Assembly: GCA_032622095.1 (NCBI GenBank)
Contig: CP136066.1
Coordinates: 93,765,319-93,829,318 of the forward strand
Origin: Siphonodentalium dalli
Taxonomy: Eukaryota > Mollusca > Scaphopoda > Gadilida > Siphonodentaliidae
Direction of reading: 5' to 3'
Length of the DNA stretch: 64,000 nucleotides
Under the pieces are notes generated by a model. The model did not search any database and was not told the DNA's origin. It saw only the letters and a list, made by a program, of their open reading frames with translations. Positions 63,966-64,000 of this stretch are shown in pieces. The position numbers were made by a program, and so were the translations under genes. How positions within the stretch are numbered: the first letter of the stretch is position 1; the number at the start of each line of letters is the position of its first letter.

Positions 63966-64000
63966 TATTTTCAGGCCTGGACGTTTGTGTATGGAGAGTG

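Overview
The window is animal nuclear DNA, most likely from a bivalve mollusc. It is AT-rich and repeat-dense, its one clear host gene is split by long introns, and it carries repeat types typical of bivalves: a pearl-like element with a tandem core of about 164 bp, and a family headed by TCTG/TCCG microsatellites. There are no operons, rRNA genes or CRISPR arrays, and no convincing tRNA gene.

The backbone is one plus-strand gene. Nine coding exons can be joined with consistent reading phases and GT/AG borders: 4566-5114, 6850-7489, 8661-9813, 15225-15399, 19804-19924, 21092-21876, 44070-44180, 44489-44577 and 49928-49970 (stop). Together they are 3666 nt, or 1221 residues. The protein is Gln/Asn/Pro-rich, carries RG-rich patches and a short basic helix, and ends in an RRM-like fold right at the C-terminus. 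This architecture fits RNA-binding protein 33 (RBM33). The N-terminal exons lie upstream of the window.

Nearly everything else is mobile DNA in or beside the introns. 1-3195 holds a broken hAT transposase (left end outside the window). 3262-4345 is a palindromic MITE split by another insertion. 11712-14403 is a complete hAT element with matching 17-bp ends, an 8-bp target duplication and an uninterrupted 653-aa transposase. The 22-kb intron (21877-44069) contains a nested hAT-like element (22138-23138), duplicated blocks with an inserted element (28.4-32.1 kb), and a 10.9-kb foldback element (32694-43638) with ~1.5-kb inverted arms. The unoccupied version of the foldback target survives at about 19.03 kb. 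The foldback itself contains a minisatellite, a 1.07-kb tetranucleotide array and a pearl-like tandem element. Intron 8 holds two further elements with 8-bp target duplications (45849-48086, 48357-49415).

Downstream of the gene (50.5-64 kb) I see no host gene, only TTAA-flanked elements, palindromic MITEs, minisatellites and unassigned sequence. All calls come from reading the sequence; no database search was run.
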